Shown piece after piece: positions 1-9,136 of a stretch of 51,568 bases of DNA (position 1 is its first letter; each line of letters starts with the position of its first letter). The notes under the pieces are model-generated. The model searched no databases and was not told the DNA's origin. It was given only the letters and a program-made list of their open reading frames with translations. The DNA is from CAJCIY01 sp036379355 (GTDB lineage Bacteria; Actinomycetota; Actinomycetes; Mycobacteriales; CAJCIY01), in assembly GCA_036379355.1 (NCBI GenBank), contig DASVGV010000122.1, positions 1-51,568 of the forward strand. The letters run 5' to 3'. The position numbers and the translations under genes were made by a program.

Positions 1-139
1 AGTTGAAGGGGATCGGGGGGATCATCAAGAACCTCCTCCCCGCGGTAGAGCAGTTCGCGACGGACTTCATGCAGGTCGAGCGCGTGGTCGTCGGGTCGAT
101 GATGGTCCCGGTCCTGAACGCGATCGCGAAGGCGCTCAG
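1..139. repeat. Terminal overlap, left copy
   Basis: These bases are identical to 51430-51568. The tape-measure frame is preserved across the join because 51,429 is divisible by three. This is best read as the overlap of a circular assembly, not a biological terminal repeat: it falls in the middle of a gene, far from the terminase. Confidence 0.95.
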
Positions 140-1715
140 CAAGATCATGGAGACCCCGGGCGTCGGGAAGATCCTCGGTGACGTCGCAGGGCTGGCGGGC
201 GTCGTGTTCCTCCTGAACAAGCGCCTCTCGCCGGCCGTGAAGGCGATGAAGGACTTCGGCAAGGCCGCCGGGAGCGTTCTCGGAGCGATCGGGAAGATGG
301 CCGCGAAGCTCCTGGGCATCGGCACGGAGTCCGCCGCTGCTGCCGCCGGCACCGACACGCTCGCCGCCTCCGAGGACGCGTCCGCGGCGTCCAGCGACGC
401 CGCAGCGGCGAGCGCGGGTGCGCTCAACATCGCCCTCGGGGTCGGCGTGCTCGGGGCGGTCGTCGCGCTGGGGGTGGGGATCTACGAGCTCGTGACGCAC
501 TGGAAGCAGGTGTGGGGTGAGGTGAAGCGCATCTTCGACACGACTTGGGGTGCGATCCGGGGTGCGTTCGGGTCGGTGGTCGGGTTCTTCCGATCCGGGT
601 TCGACGCGGTCCGCTCCGTCACGGTGTCGGTGTGGAACGCGATCAAGTCCTTCCTCCACTCGACCATCGGGCAGATCGTGCTGTTCATCGTCGCTCCTCT
701 GGCCGGAGTGGTGAACCTGGTCGTCCAGCACTGGGCCACGGTCAAGTCCGACACGGAGTCTGTGTGGCACGCGATCAGCTCCTTCTTCTCGACGGTGATC
801 GGGGCCATCGTCGGGTTCATCGAGGACCCGATCAAGGGGATCGAAGGCGCGGTCTCCGCGGTGTGGAAGGCGATCAAGGGGGCAGCCGAGACCGTGTGGA
901 ACGCGATCAAGGCGTTCCTGCACTCCACGGTCGGCCAGATCGTGCTCACGATCGTCGCCCCCATCGCGGGCCTGGTGAACCTCCTCGTCCAGCACTGGTC
1001 GACCATCGAGCACGACGCCGAGACCGTGTGGGACGCGATCGTCGCGTTCTTCACCGGGGTGCCGGGGAAGATCGTCGGTGCCCTCTCCTCGCTCGTGAGC
1101 ACGGTCGGCTCCATCGCTACGGCCGCGTGGCACGGCTTCCTCACCATCACCACGACCGTGGTGGGGGACGTGATCTCCTTCGTCCAGTCGATACCGGGGA
1201 AGATCCTCGGCGTCTTCGGGGACGCCGGGACGCTGCTCTACAACGTAGGGAGATCCATCGTGGAGGGCCTCGTGAACGGGATCAAGGCCGCGGCCGGCGC
1301 CGCCGTAGCAGCGGTCAAGTCCGTCGGGAGCAAGATCGTCAGCGGCATCAAGTCTGTCCTCCACATCTTCTCGCCGTCCGGGGTCATGGCGTCGGAGGTC
1401 GGCGTGCCGATCAGCCAGGGCATCGGGGTCGGCATCCTGGCGGGCCAGGGGGCGGCCCTGGCCGCGGCGACGCAGGTCGGCAGAGCAAGCGTCCTCGCAG
1501 CGCGGACCGCGGTCTCGGGCGGCAGCATGGGACCGGTCCGGGGCGCCGGCACCGCGGGCGGCGGCGGGAACGTCACCATCTCTGCCCCGATCACGGTCAC
1601 GGTCTCCGGCGCGTCCGCCGGCAGCCCGCAACTCGTGGGCTCCGCCGTGCAGAAGGCCGTACAGGCCGAGTTCGCGAACGTCGTGCGCCGTCTCCGGGCA
1701 GGGGCAGCGGCATGA
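1..1715 (+). CDS. Tape measure protein, C-terminal part (continues from 49905)
   Basis: This is the 3' part of the tape-measure gene that begins at 49905 and wraps round the circle. The full protein is about 1,079 residues, which at roughly 1.5 A per residue predicts a tail near 160 nm. The segment has hydrophobic helices and a tandem duplication of about 55 residues: nt 627-790 and 894-1060 both encode a W-N-A-I-K / FLHST / GQIVL / VAP / VNL / QHW pattern. The C-terminus is Gly/Ala-rich with a short SPSGVMASEVG-like motif often seen near the end of actinophage tape measures. Positions 1-2 are part of a codon begun at the other end of the window. It ends 4 nt inside the next gene. Confidence 0.9.
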   Translation, partial: LKGIGGIIKNLLPAVEQFATDFMQVERVVVGSMMVPVLNAIAKALSKIMETPGVGKILGDVAGLAGVVFLLNKRLSPAVKAMKDFGKAAGSVLGAIGKMAAKLLGIGTESAAAAAGTDTLAASEDASAASSDAAAASAGALNIALGVGVLGAVVALGVGIYELVTHWKQVWGEVKRIFDTTWGAIRGAFGSVVGFFRSGFDAVRSVTVSVWNAIKSFLHSTIGQIVLFIVAPLAGVVNLVVQHWATVKSDTESVWHAISSFFSTVIGAIVGFIEDPIKGIEGAVSAVWKAIKGAAETVWNAIKAFLHSTVGQIVLTIVAPIAGLVNLLVQHWSTIEHDAETVWDAIVAFFTGVPGKIVGALSSLVSTVGSIATAAWHGFLTITTTVVGDVISFVQSIPGKILGVFGDAGTLLYNVGRSIVEGLVNGIKAAAGAAVAAVKSVGSKIVSGIKSVLHIFSPSGVMASEVGVPISQGIGVGILAGQGAALAAATQVGRASVLAARTAVSGGSMGPVRGAGTAGGGGNVTISAPITVTVSGASAGSPQLVGSAVQKAVQAEFANVVRRLRAGAAA

Positions 1716-2125
1716 CGGTCGTCGACCCGGTGAGCCCGGTGACGCCCGTAGTCCTCCCTCCCCAGGCGCCGTCCCAGGCGTGCCTCATCTGCGGCCAGGA
1801 GCTGCAGGTCGTCATCAACGGGCCTGAGTGCGCCCCGTGGCAGTGCCTCAACTTCGCCGTCCACCGGAACTCGTGGTGGCAGGCGGAGCTGGACCAGCGG
1901 AGTGAGTACGACGTGCGGACGAGGTCGTTCCGCCATACTGCGGCGGTCGCGTTGCGGGGCGCCGTCACGTACGAAATCGCTGCCGCAGCAGCGCGAGGGA
2001 CGTCGGCGAGGCCGGACCAGCTGGCGCGGCTGTCTGCAGCCCAGCTCGCTGCGCTCGCGGATGCGCCTGGCGTCGAGGCCGAGTTCGCGGCGCAAGCCAG
2101 GTCGCTGATCGCGACGGTGCCCTGA
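1712..2125 (+). CDS. Tail-associated protein of unknown function, Cys-containing
   Basis: A protein of 137 residues starting at an ATG that overlaps the tape-measure stop. After a Pro/Val-rich N-terminus it has a CLICG pair and a further C-x6-C, then WWQAEL and an Ala-rich helical C-terminus. The position directly after the tape measure and before the large tail protein suggests a tail component, but I recognise no family. Its stop overlaps the ATG of the next gene, so translation is probably coupled. Confidence 0.6.
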   Translation: MTVVDPVSPVTPVVLPPQAPSQACLICGQELQVVINGPECAPWQCLNFAVHRNSWWQAELDQRSEYDVRTRSFRHTAAVALRGAVTYEIAAAAARGTSARPDQLARLSAAQLAALADAPGVEAEFAAQARSLIATVP

Positions 2126-5100
2126 TGGCGGTGGCGCTGGTCAACACGACCGTCGGTGCCGAGAACAGCGGCACGATCACGCTCAGCGCCCCGGCTTCGG
2201 CCGGCAATCTGCTCCTCGTGATCGTCGCAGCGACGACGGTAGAACCTTCGGGTAACGACGTCGACCTCGGGCTGGCCGTGAGTGCGCCGGCCGAGGCGTG
2301 GACAGTGTCGCCGACCAGCGGCGACGGCAACGCCGGCTACCTGACGGGGTACGGCCAGTTCGCGTTCGCCGTTCTCGATGGCGCCGTGTCGGAGGTGTCC
2401 TTCTCGCTGGGCATGACGCCGAGCTACGGCTACGTGGCCGTCGTGCTCGAATACTCGGGCGCCGCGGTCGCTTACCAGACAAACGGCGCGTACGCGATTG
2501 CCTACGCCAACTCCGGCGCTATGTTCCTGGCGGCATTCGCCGGAGAGTCGGCGACGTCGATCGGCCCGAGCCCGTGGTCGCAGATCGCGTCGTTCGCCGA
2601 GTTGGTCGCAGTAGGAGCGACGACCCTCCAGGGGATACTCAGCGCGGCACCTACGCCAGCAGGCACGTCGACCAGCGCGACCTACCCGGCCGAGCTGATG
2701 ATCGTGGTCGACACGGCGGTAGCGTCGTCGCCGGCACCGACCGTGCGCCAAGTGGCCGTCGGAGACGCCATCGGCAACGGCAACGTGTATTGGGAACTGT
2801 CCATGGCCCCGAAGGCGGGCAACTTGATGGTGCTAGTCCAGTACGGCACCATCCAGAGCCCGCCCGCGGGGCTCGTGGGGTCGTGGACGGATGTGAGCAT
2901 CCCGGTCGCTGCCAACACGACCATCAACGCTCAGGTGAGCTATGGCGTGTCGACGGGAGCAGGCGGCGCAGTCGTGATGGAGGCGCCTTCGATGGCCGTG
3001 CTGTACGAGATCGAGGGGTGGCAGGGGGGGCCGATCAGCGGCGTGGCCGATGCGTTTGGCGCGCCGAGCGTGCCCGCGATCGTCGTTGGCGACACGGCGA
3101 GCCTGGTCCTGCTGGCAGTCTCGGGGTCCGATACGAGCTCGCCCGATCCGGTGCTGCCTGCGCCCTGGACGACGCAATGGCAGGCAGGCGAGTACACCAC
3201 GAACACGGCGATACCGTTCCTCGTGTGGCAGCAGGCCCAGAACAGCTCGGAGCCGCTGCCGTACACGCAGGGGGGCGGGACCTACGAGATCGGTTCGGGC
3301 GCAGTCCAGATCGCAGTGGTAATACCCGGAACGGCCGTCCCGAACGCGCCCGCGCTGGGTAGCCCGAGTAACGGCACGACGCAGTCGTCTGCCACTGCAG
3401 CGTTCACGTGGACGCCGAGCCCCACTTCCGGCGACGGCGCTCAGAGCGCGATGGCGTTCCGCTACAAAGTGTCGGGCGCCACTGCGTACACGTACTGGAA
3501 CCAGGCGACAGGTACCGGCCAGTCGACGATCGCGTGGAACCCGTGGACGACGGACTCGTGGACGCCGCCGGGCGGTGTGTTCGCGGACGGCTCGACGGTG
3601 AACTGGTCGGTCGCGACCGAGGAAGGAACCTACGGCCTCCAGGGGCCATTCGCCTCGGACTTCACCGTGACCTTCGAGGCCCCCCCTGGCGTGACGGTCA
3701 CCGGCCCGACGGGAGTGCAGGCGACCGCTTCTCCGACGCTGACGGCCAGCTTCGCGCCGGCCACGGGCATGTCGGTCACGGCGTACCGGTTCGTCGTGTA
3801 TTCGGCAGCGCAGGCGTCAGCTTCGGGATTCGCTCCCGGCAGCGGGCCGAGCCTGTACGACACGGGGACCGTGACGACCGCGAGCAACCCGTCGACCGCT
3901 TCCCAAGCCGTGCCGGCCGGCACGATCCCGAACAACTCGACGGTGACGGTCTACGCCGAGGTGACGCAGACCGGGGGCCAGACGGGCTGGTCCTCCCCGG
4001 CATCGTTCACGCTCAGCTACGACGCCCCCGCCGTCCCTACCGTCACCGCGACGGCGACGACGGACCCGACGACCGGCTGCCCGATGATAGCGGTGGCAAT
4101 CCAGGGCCACGACAACATCCTCTCCGCGGACAACGCTAGCTTCGAGGGAGGCGTCGGCGGCTGGGGCAGCGGAGCGAATGAGGTCAGCGCGGTGCAGTCC
4201 TCCGCACAGGCGCTCGACGGGTCGTACAGCCTGCTCGTGACGATGGGGGCAACGCCGAGCGGCAACAACTGGGTGACGCAGGGACCGCCGTGCCCGATCA
4301 CGCCCGGGGTCGCGTACACGGCTGTCGCGTCGGTCTACCCGGTCACCGCCGCGTCGTTCTGGTTGGACCTGCTGTTCTTCGACGCCGATGGCACCTTCAT
4401 CGAAGACACGTACGGCGCGACGGCCGCGTTGCCGGCCGGGTCGTGGAGCGACGTCCCGGCACAGACCTGCGTCGCTCCGGCCAACGCGGCCTTCGCGAGC
4501 ATGGACGTGCGGCTCGACACCACGGTCGCGGACCAGCAGTTCTACGTGGACTGCGCTGGCATCTTCCCCGGCGGCACCCCTCGCCCGTGGACACGAGGCG
4601 GCTTGGTCGGCGCGACCCAGGTCGTCGTGACGCGCTCCGACGGCCTCTACCTTCGGGGCGCATCAGCCGCGAGCCCTGTCTCGCTCCCGGCTTCGACCCA
4701 GCTCGTCGTCATCGACGACTACGAGGTCTCTCCTGGCACCGAGTACTCGTATTCCGCCGTCGTGTCGTCCACGCAGGGAGCGACCGTGCTCTCGTCCGAC
4801 GCGGGCGTCTCTGCGGACGCGTCCGTGACGACGACGAAGTGGTGGGAGCTGGACCCGACGAACCCGTCGACCGCGGTCGCGGCGCAGTTCACGGAGTGGA
4901 ACCCGCAGAACACGGAGCAGTCCACGGCGACCCAAGTCCTCGGGCAGACCACAATGGTCATCATCGCTTCGGCCATGATGAACCAGGACTTCTCCGGGAC
5001 AGCCGAGATCTTCGACGCTGCGACCTACACGGCCTTCCAGGCGCTCCTCATGGGCCAGAAGACCGTGTTCGTCTCCTCCCCGTGGGGCGCCGCGGACACA

Positions 5101-5250
5101 GGGTGGTTCCGCATCGGGCCGCAGACCGGCGGCCTCTCGTCGGGCGTCGGGAACAAGGCGAAGGACACGACCCTCCACCCGTCCACGATCTCGGCGCCGC
5201 ACCGCACGGTCCAGATCACGGCCGTCGCGCAGCCGAGGCCCCCGGTCTGA
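2125..5250 (+). CDS. Large minor tail protein with Fn3-like and carbohydrate-binding-like modules
   Basis: A protein of 1,041 residues in the distal-tail position between tape measure and baseplate genes. The N-terminal half is beta-rich, with two similar regions carrying GNLLL/VLV strands. Around residues 410-660 are Fn3-like repeats (Pro-rich, with SPTSG and TAYRFVVYS segments). Residues about 665-822 look like a jelly-roll carbohydrate-binding module: NASFEGGVGGW at the start, then SLLV, a Y-T-A-V-A-S strand and a closing YVDCAGIFPGG. That pattern is typical of the CBM4/9-type fold. The C-terminus resembles a distal tail domain. Inferred role: host cell-wall glycan recognition. The overlap with the next ATG implies coupled translation. 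Confidence 0.7.
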   Translation: MAVALVNTTVGAENSGTITLSAPASAGNLLLVIVAATTVEPSGNDVDLGLAVSAPAEAWTVSPTSGDGNAGYLTGYGQFAFAVLDGAVSEVSFSLGMTPSYGYVAVVLEYSGAAVAYQTNGAYAIAYANSGAMFLAAFAGESATSIGPSPWSQIASFAELVAVGATTLQGILSAAPTPAGTSTSATYPAELMIVVDTAVASSPAPTVRQVAVGDAIGNGNVYWELSMAPKAGNLMVLVQYGTIQSPPAGLVGSWTDVSIPVAANTTINAQVSYGVSTGAGGAVVMEAPSMAVLYEIEGWQGGPISGVADAFGAPSVPAIVVGDTASLVLLAVSGSDTSSPDPVLPAPWTTQWQAGEYTTNTAIPFLVWQQAQNSSEPLPYTQGGGTYEIGSGAVQIAVVIPGTAVPNAPALGSPSNGTTQSSATAAFTWTPSPTSGDGAQSAMAFRYKVSGATAYTYWNQATGTGQSTIAWNPWTTDSWTPPGGVFADGSTVNWSVATEEGTYGLQGPFASDFTVTFEAPPGVTVTGPTGVQATASPTLTASFAPATGMSVTAYRFVVYSAAQASASGFAPGSGPSLYDTGTVTTASNPSTASQAVPAGTIPNNSTVTVYAEVTQTGGQTGWSSPASFTLSYDAPAVPTVTATATTDPTTGCPMIAVAIQGHDNILSADNASFEGGVGGWGSGANEVSAVQSSAQALDGSYSLLVTMGATPSGNNWVTQGPPCPITPGVAYTAVASVYPVTAASFWLDLLFFDADGTFIEDTYGATAALPAGSWSDVPAQTCVAPANAAFASMDVRLDTTVADQQFYVDCAGIFPGGTPRPWTRGGLVGATQVVVTRSDGLYLRGASAASPVSLPASTQLVVIDDYEVSPGTEYSYSAVVSSTQGATVLSSDAGVSADASVTTTKWWELDPTNPSTAVAAQFTEWNPQNTEQSTATQVLGQTTMVIIASAMMNQDFSGTAEIFDAATYTAFQALLMGQKTVFVSSPWGAADTGWFRIGPQTGGLSSGVGNKAKDTTLHPSTISAPHRTVQITAVAQPRPPV

Positions 5251-6482
5251 TGCAGCGCGCGTCCTCCGCCTTCGTCGACGCGCTCCGGTTCGGGTCCGCG
5301 ATCGTCATGGGCCAGGTCACCGTGATGGCGAACGGGGCGGCGACGCAGTACACGGTCCCGCTCTCCGACGTCCAGATCACCATCGACCGCACCTCGGAGA
5401 ACCGCCGCCAGGGCCAGGTCACGATGGTGCTCGATCCCACTGTCCCGCCCAGCCCGCTCATGCCCACTGGGCCGAGTTCCCTCCTCGCTCCCTTCGGTAA
5501 CGAGGTGAAGGTCGAGTTCTCGCTCGTCGGGGACGAGGGCACGCCGATGCAGTGGATACCGTGCGGCGTCTTCGCCATCGCGACCACGACGGTCGAGGAC
5601 TCCACGACGGACGTCACGATCACGCTCGACCTCTACGACCGGTCATGGGTCATCGCGCAGCGGACCCTCCTCGCCCCGTACAACGTCCCCGCGGTAGGGG
5701 GCGCGTTCGAGGCCGAGATCGCGCACCTGCTCGACCAGGTGTGGTCCCAGTCGTCCAACATGCCCGCCCTCGTCTACAACATCACGCCGACGGACTACGT
5801 CGTCCCCGCGGGGACCTACAACCAGGGCGAGGACCCCTGGCAGGCAGCTCTCGACATGGCGCAGAGCGCGGGGTACGAGCTGTTCTTCGACGTGAACGGC
5901 GTCGTCACCGGCTTCCCGATCCCGGACCCGACGGCGCAGCCCGTGTCGTGGACGTTCAACCCGGCCTCCGTGACGGCGGTCGGCCAGTTGAACGCGCCGA
6001 GCACCTACGACTACCAGGTGAGCCAGAACCCTTTCTCCACCCCCGCGGCCGTCACGGTGACGATGACCCGCGACCAGGTCTACAACGACTTCTGGGTCTC
6101 CGCCACCGGCCCGAACAACGCCCCGTCGACCACCGACACCACCGCTGCGCCCGTCCAGGCGGAGGCGAAGGACTCGAACCCGGCGAGCCCGACCTACGTC
6201 GGGGGAGGGATGGGGGACGTGCCGCAGTTCACGTCGGACTCGCTCATCACGTCACTGGCCCAGGCCCAGGCGGAGGCGGACTACGACCTCGCGCAAGCGT
6301 TGGCCCAGTCGTGGACGGTGCAGGTCGAGTGCCCTCCGAACCCGCTGTTCGACATCGACGACGTGTTCAGCATCGTGAACCCGCGGGTGGGGCTCACTGG
6401 GCAGAAGGTCGTGGTCGACCAGGTGCAGTTCGACATCTCGTACGCGGCCACGACGCAACTCCAAGGACGGGTGATCGGGTGA
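5250..6482 (+). CDS. Baseplate/tail hub protein (DUF5047-like)
   Basis: A protein of 410 residues. The N-terminus (SAIVMGQVTVMANG, then an SENRRQGQVTM segment) and the order of beta-rich segments match the actinophage minor tail protein family often labelled DUF5047. The middle contains an ED-W-AAL-MAQSAGYELFFD segment typical of hub proteins. The start is the ATG overlapping the upstream stop. The gene lies between the receptor-binding-like protein and a small OB-like protein, consistent with the tail tip. Confidence 0.65.
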   Translation: MQRASSAFVDALRFGSAIVMGQVTVMANGAATQYTVPLSDVQITIDRTSENRRQGQVTMVLDPTVPPSPLMPTGPSSLLAPFGNEVKVEFSLVGDEGTPMQWIPCGVFAIATTTVEDSTTDVTITLDLYDRSWVIAQRTLLAPYNVPAVGGAFEAEIAHLLDQVWSQSSNMPALVYNITPTDYVVPAGTYNQGEDPWQAALDMAQSAGYELFFDVNGVVTGFPIPDPTAQPVSWTFNPASVTAVGQLNAPSTYDYQVSQNPFSTPAAVTVTMTRDQVYNDFWVSATGPNNAPSTTDTTAAPVQAEAKDSNPASPTYVGGGMGDVPQFTSDSLITSLAQAQAEADYDLAQALAQSWTVQVECPPNPLFDIDDVFSIVNPRVGLTGQKVVVDQVQFDISYAATTQLQGRVIG

Positions 6483-6748
6483 GGCTCGCGTCGAACACCG
6501 TGGCGGGGCGCATCCGCACCCAGCTCTCGCACGACTGGAACGTCGCCGGGCCGTACCAGTGGGGCACCGTCACCGCGGTGAACACTAGCCCGAACTCGGT
6601 CGACGTGAAGATGGACGGGTCGGACTACGTGACGCCCGGTGTGAGGTACATGTCGGGGTACTCGCCGACAGTGGGGGACGTCGTGTTCGTGGCCCGGATG
6701 CAGGGCTCGTCGCGGACCGCACGCGTGGTCCACGGGAAGCTCGCGTAG
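6479..6748 (+). CDS. Small tail-tip protein, OB-fold-like
   Basis: An 89-residue protein with a GTG start overlapping the upstream stop (GTGA). It is rich in short beta strands (WGTVTAVN, SVDVKMDG, GDVVFVARM), like the small OB-fold proteins that follow the hub gene in siphovirus tails. Function is inferred from position and strand pattern only. Confidence 0.55.
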   Translation: MRLASNTVAGRIRTQLSHDWNVAGPYQWGTVTAVNTSPNSVDVKMDGSDYVTPGVRYMSGYSPTVGDVVFVARMQGSSRTARVVHGKLA

Positions 6749-6756
6749 GAGGCTCG

Positions 6757-8097
6757 ATGCCGAGCGCAATGCAGGTCGCCGAGTCCCAGCTCGGGAACGC
6801 GGACCCGAGCGCGTACTGGAACCTCGTCTGGCCCGACCGGCCTGCGGTCGCTGTCGACTGGTGCGCGATCTTCGTCTCGTGGTGCTTCGCGACCGCAGGA
6901 GTGCCGCTGCCGAAGATGGACGAGACGGCGGTGACTTCCGGGTTCGCCTACTGCCCGGACGCCGAGACGTGGGCGAAGCAGCAGGGGCACTGGTCCGAGA
7001 CGCCTTCAGTCGGCGACGTCGTGCTCTACTGCTGGGACGGCTCGGGAACAGCCCAGCACACCGGCATCGTGACAGCCGTGAACGCGGACGGGTCGGTCTC
7101 GACGGTCGAGGGGAACACGGTCACAGCGACCGATCCGACGTACGGCGTCTACGCGCAGACGCGCTCTGGCCCCGACATCCTGGGGTACGTCACCGGGCTG
7201 CCGTTCGCTCCGACGCTCTCGGCCGCGGAGGTCATCGACATCTCGTCGTTCCAGCACCCGAGCGGCGCGAGCATCGACTTCGCAGCGGTGAAGGGTGCCG
7301 GGATCTCCGGCGTGGTCGTGAAGATCACCGAGGGGACCGACTACGTGAACCCTTACGCGGCCGCGGACGTCGCTGCTGCGAAGGCGGCGGGGCTCTCGGT
7401 CGCCGGCTACCTGTTCCTCCACCCGAGCGAAGACCCCGTCGCACAGGCGGAGTACTACCTCGCCAACGGCGGCTCTGATCTCGCTGGGGTCGCGCTGGAC
7501 TGCGAGGACACCGACGGGCTCGGGTGGGGCGCGGTCTGCACCGCGATGCAGCAGTGCCACGACCACCTCGCGCTCGTCGGAGCGAAGCAGGTGCTCGCCT
7601 ACCTCGACGAGTCCTGGTACGCGGCGACCGGCATCTCGTCGTGGGGCTGGCAGGTGTGGCTCGCAGAGCCGTCAGACTCATCGCCCACGGAGCCGTGCCA
7701 GCTCTGGCAGTACGGCCAGTCCGCGGTAGCAGGGGTGCAGGGCGCCGTCGACCACGACCGGTGGGTCGGCTCCCAGGCCGCGTACGACTCGTTCTTCGGC
7801 GTCGCGGGGCCTGCGCCCGACCCGCCGGCACCTGCGCCGCCCGTTCCTGCGCCTTCACCCTCGTCGAATGGAGGAGACGTGACGCTCCCTGACGTGTCGA
7901 GCGGTTCCTCGCTGACCTACTGGGTCGAGACGGTCCAGTCGGTCTGCAAGGAGAAGATGGGCCAGTCCTCGCTCGCGGTCGACGGGGACTTCGGCCCGGA
8001 AACCGAGACGGCGGTGAAGGACGTGCAGTCCTTCTTCGGGCTCTCCGTGGACGGCATCGTGGGACCCGAGACCTGGCCCGTGCTGCTCGGGCTGTGA
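6757..8097 (+). CDS. Endolysin: CHAP-like + GH25 muramidase + peptidoglycan-binding domain
   Basis: A 446-residue modular lysin preceded by AGGAGG. Residues 1-150 resemble a CHAP amidase/endopeptidase: VDWCAIFVSW gives nucleophile Cys36, and GTAQHTGIV gives His101. Residues about 152-345 are a GH25 lysozyme: VIDISSFQ at the start, then an Asp248-Cys-Glu250 pair at the catalytic DxE position. A Pro-rich linker (about 350-365) leads to a PG-binding domain (about 385-446) with DGDFGPETETAVK and VDGIVGPETW repeats. It would cleave both peptide and glycan bonds at lysis. No signal peptide is visible, so release is presumably by one of the downstream holin-like proteins. Confidence 0.92.
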   Translation: MPSAMQVAESQLGNADPSAYWNLVWPDRPAVAVDWCAIFVSWCFATAGVPLPKMDETAVTSGFAYCPDAETWAKQQGHWSETPSVGDVVLYCWDGSGTAQHTGIVTAVNADGSVSTVEGNTVTATDPTYGVYAQTRSGPDILGYVTGLPFAPTLSAAEVIDISSFQHPSGASIDFAAVKGAGISGVVVKITEGTDYVNPYAAADVAAAKAAGLSVAGYLFLHPSEDPVAQAEYYLANGGSDLAGVALDCEDTDGLGWGAVCTAMQQCHDHLALVGAKQVLAYLDESWYAATGISSWGWQVWLAEPSDSSPTEPCQLWQYGQSAVAGVQGAVDHDRWVGSQAAYDSFFGVAGPAPDPPAPAPPVPAPSPSSNGGDVTLPDVSSGSSLTYWVETVQSVCKEKMGQSSLAVDGDFGPETETAVKDVQSFFGLSVDGIVGPETWPVLLGL

Positions 8098-8134
8098 ACC
8101 CGTGACCATCATCCAGATGCGGAGGGACGACCAC

Positions 8135-8437
8135 ATGGACGAGATCGGCCCGGACGCACGCGTCACCTACTCCGTGAGGGAGCTGCTGGCCGAACAGACC
8201 GCCCTCCTGCGCCGCATCGACGGGAAGGTGGACACGAAGGCCGATAAATCCGACATCGCGGCGATCAACTCCCGCGTGGACGGCCACGAGAACCGGATCA
8301 AGGGGCTCGAGGACGACCGCGACGAGCGGGTCATCATCGCGAGCGAGAAGGCGCGGAGGCTGCGGTGGTGGTGGGCCGCGGCCACGGCTGTGGTGGTGCC
8401 GCTCGCGGTCGCCCTGATCCTGGCGTTCGCCCGCTGA
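8135..8437 (+). CDS. Small membrane protein with coiled coil, holin-like candidate
   Basis: A 100-residue protein: a charged, coiled-coil-forming N-terminal region (heptad pattern through IDGKVDTKADKSDIAAINSRV) followed by RRLRWWW and a single C-terminal transmembrane helix. I chose the ATG at 8135 because GGAGGG lies 8 nt upstream. A GTG at 8102 and an ATG at 8117 are in frame. Immediately after the endolysin, this arrangement suggests a lysis accessory protein such as a one-helix holin. Confidence 0.6.
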   Translation: MDEIGPDARVTYSVRELLAEQTALLRRIDGKVDTKADKSDIAAINSRVDGHENRIKGLEDDRDERVIIASEKARRLRWWWAAATAVVVPLAVALILAFAR

Positions 8438-8438
8438 C

Positions 8439-8783
8439 ATGCGACGGCACGGCTGGGCCTACCGGGTCATCGACGGGCTGGAGAACGATCACCGCAAGCA
8501 GATCAACTTCCACCGCTGGGCGATCGTGTTCTGGCTCGCGAATGTCCCGGCCGCGGTCGTGATCATGCTCCTCTGGCCCGGGCTGTGGGCGACGATCGGC
8601 ATCCTCTACGTGCTGCTGCTCAGCCTCTACGCCAACGCCGACACCGACTTCGACGCGATGAGTGCCGCGCAGGGCGCACTCCACGCGCAGGCGATCGACG
8701 AGCGCACGAGGGTGCGGCCGACCCCCGTGGGCCACGGGCCGCGCCTCGGCGCCTCGGGGCGCAAGGACGACCCGTGCTCGTAG
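8439..8783 (+). CDS. Membrane protein with two TM helices, holin-like
   Basis: 114 residues. Two adjacent hydrophobic helices (WAIVFWLANVPAAVVIMLLW and ATIGILYVLLLSLYA) are joined by a short turn, with a charged N-terminus and a hydrophilic C-terminal tail. The position in the lysis cassette and the size fit a class II holin or lysis-timing partner. No family motif seen. Confidence 0.6.
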   Translation: MRRHGWAYRVIDGLENDHRKQINFHRWAIVFWLANVPAAVVIMLLWPGLWATIGILYVLLLSLYANADTDFDAMSAAQGALHAQAIDERTRVRPTPVGHGPRLGASGRKDDPCS

Positions 8784-9136
8784 CGATCGTCGCCGCTGTC
8801 GCCATGTTCGTGGACGACGCGATCTCCGTCGTCCTCGTCCAAGCGGAAGCCGCGAACCACGGATGGCTCGCTGGGATCTGCGACGGGGCGATGTGGGGGG
8901 TGGGCATCCTCACCACCACCATCTCGATCAACGCGTTCGACGGCCACTCCCTCACGGAGAAGGTCCTGGTCGCGCTGCTCGTCACGGTCGCGAACGTCCT
9001 CGGCACGAAGGCGGGCCAGCTCATGGGCAAGCGGCTGCTCTCCTCCGCGCGGATGAAGACGCTCTTCCGGCGCGAAGGGCTCACGCTCGAGGAGCGGGTG
9101 TCCGCACTCGAACGCTCGAAGAGGGGTCACCTGTGA
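8774..9136 (+). CDS. Small membrane protein of the lysis cassette
   Basis: 120 residues with a GTG start inside the 3' end of the previous gene. The N-terminal segment LVAIVAAVAMFVDDAISVVL is hydrophobic. Further hydrophobic stretches lie at AMWGVGILTTTISI and VLVALLVTVANVLG. The C-terminus is charged (LTLEERVSALERSK). Third membrane protein in a row after the lysin; possibly holin or antiholin. No confident family. Confidence 0.55.
   Translation: MLVAIVAAVAMFVDDAISVVLVQAEAANHGWLAGICDGAMWGVGILTTTISINAFDGHSLTEKVLVALLVTVANVLGTKAGQLMGKRLLSSARMKTLFRREGLTLEERVSALERSKRGHL

Noticed and set aside
1..139. Genuine direct terminal repeats of a linear virion genome
   Set aside because: The repeat is inside the tape-measure gene and the reading frame crosses it; assembly overlap is the simpler explanation.
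482..1153. Long minus-strand open frame opposite the tape measure
   Set aside because: It is the antisense shadow of a GC-rich gene; codon bias and position show the plus-strand tape measure is the real gene. Many similar antisense frames elsewhere were dropped for the same reason.
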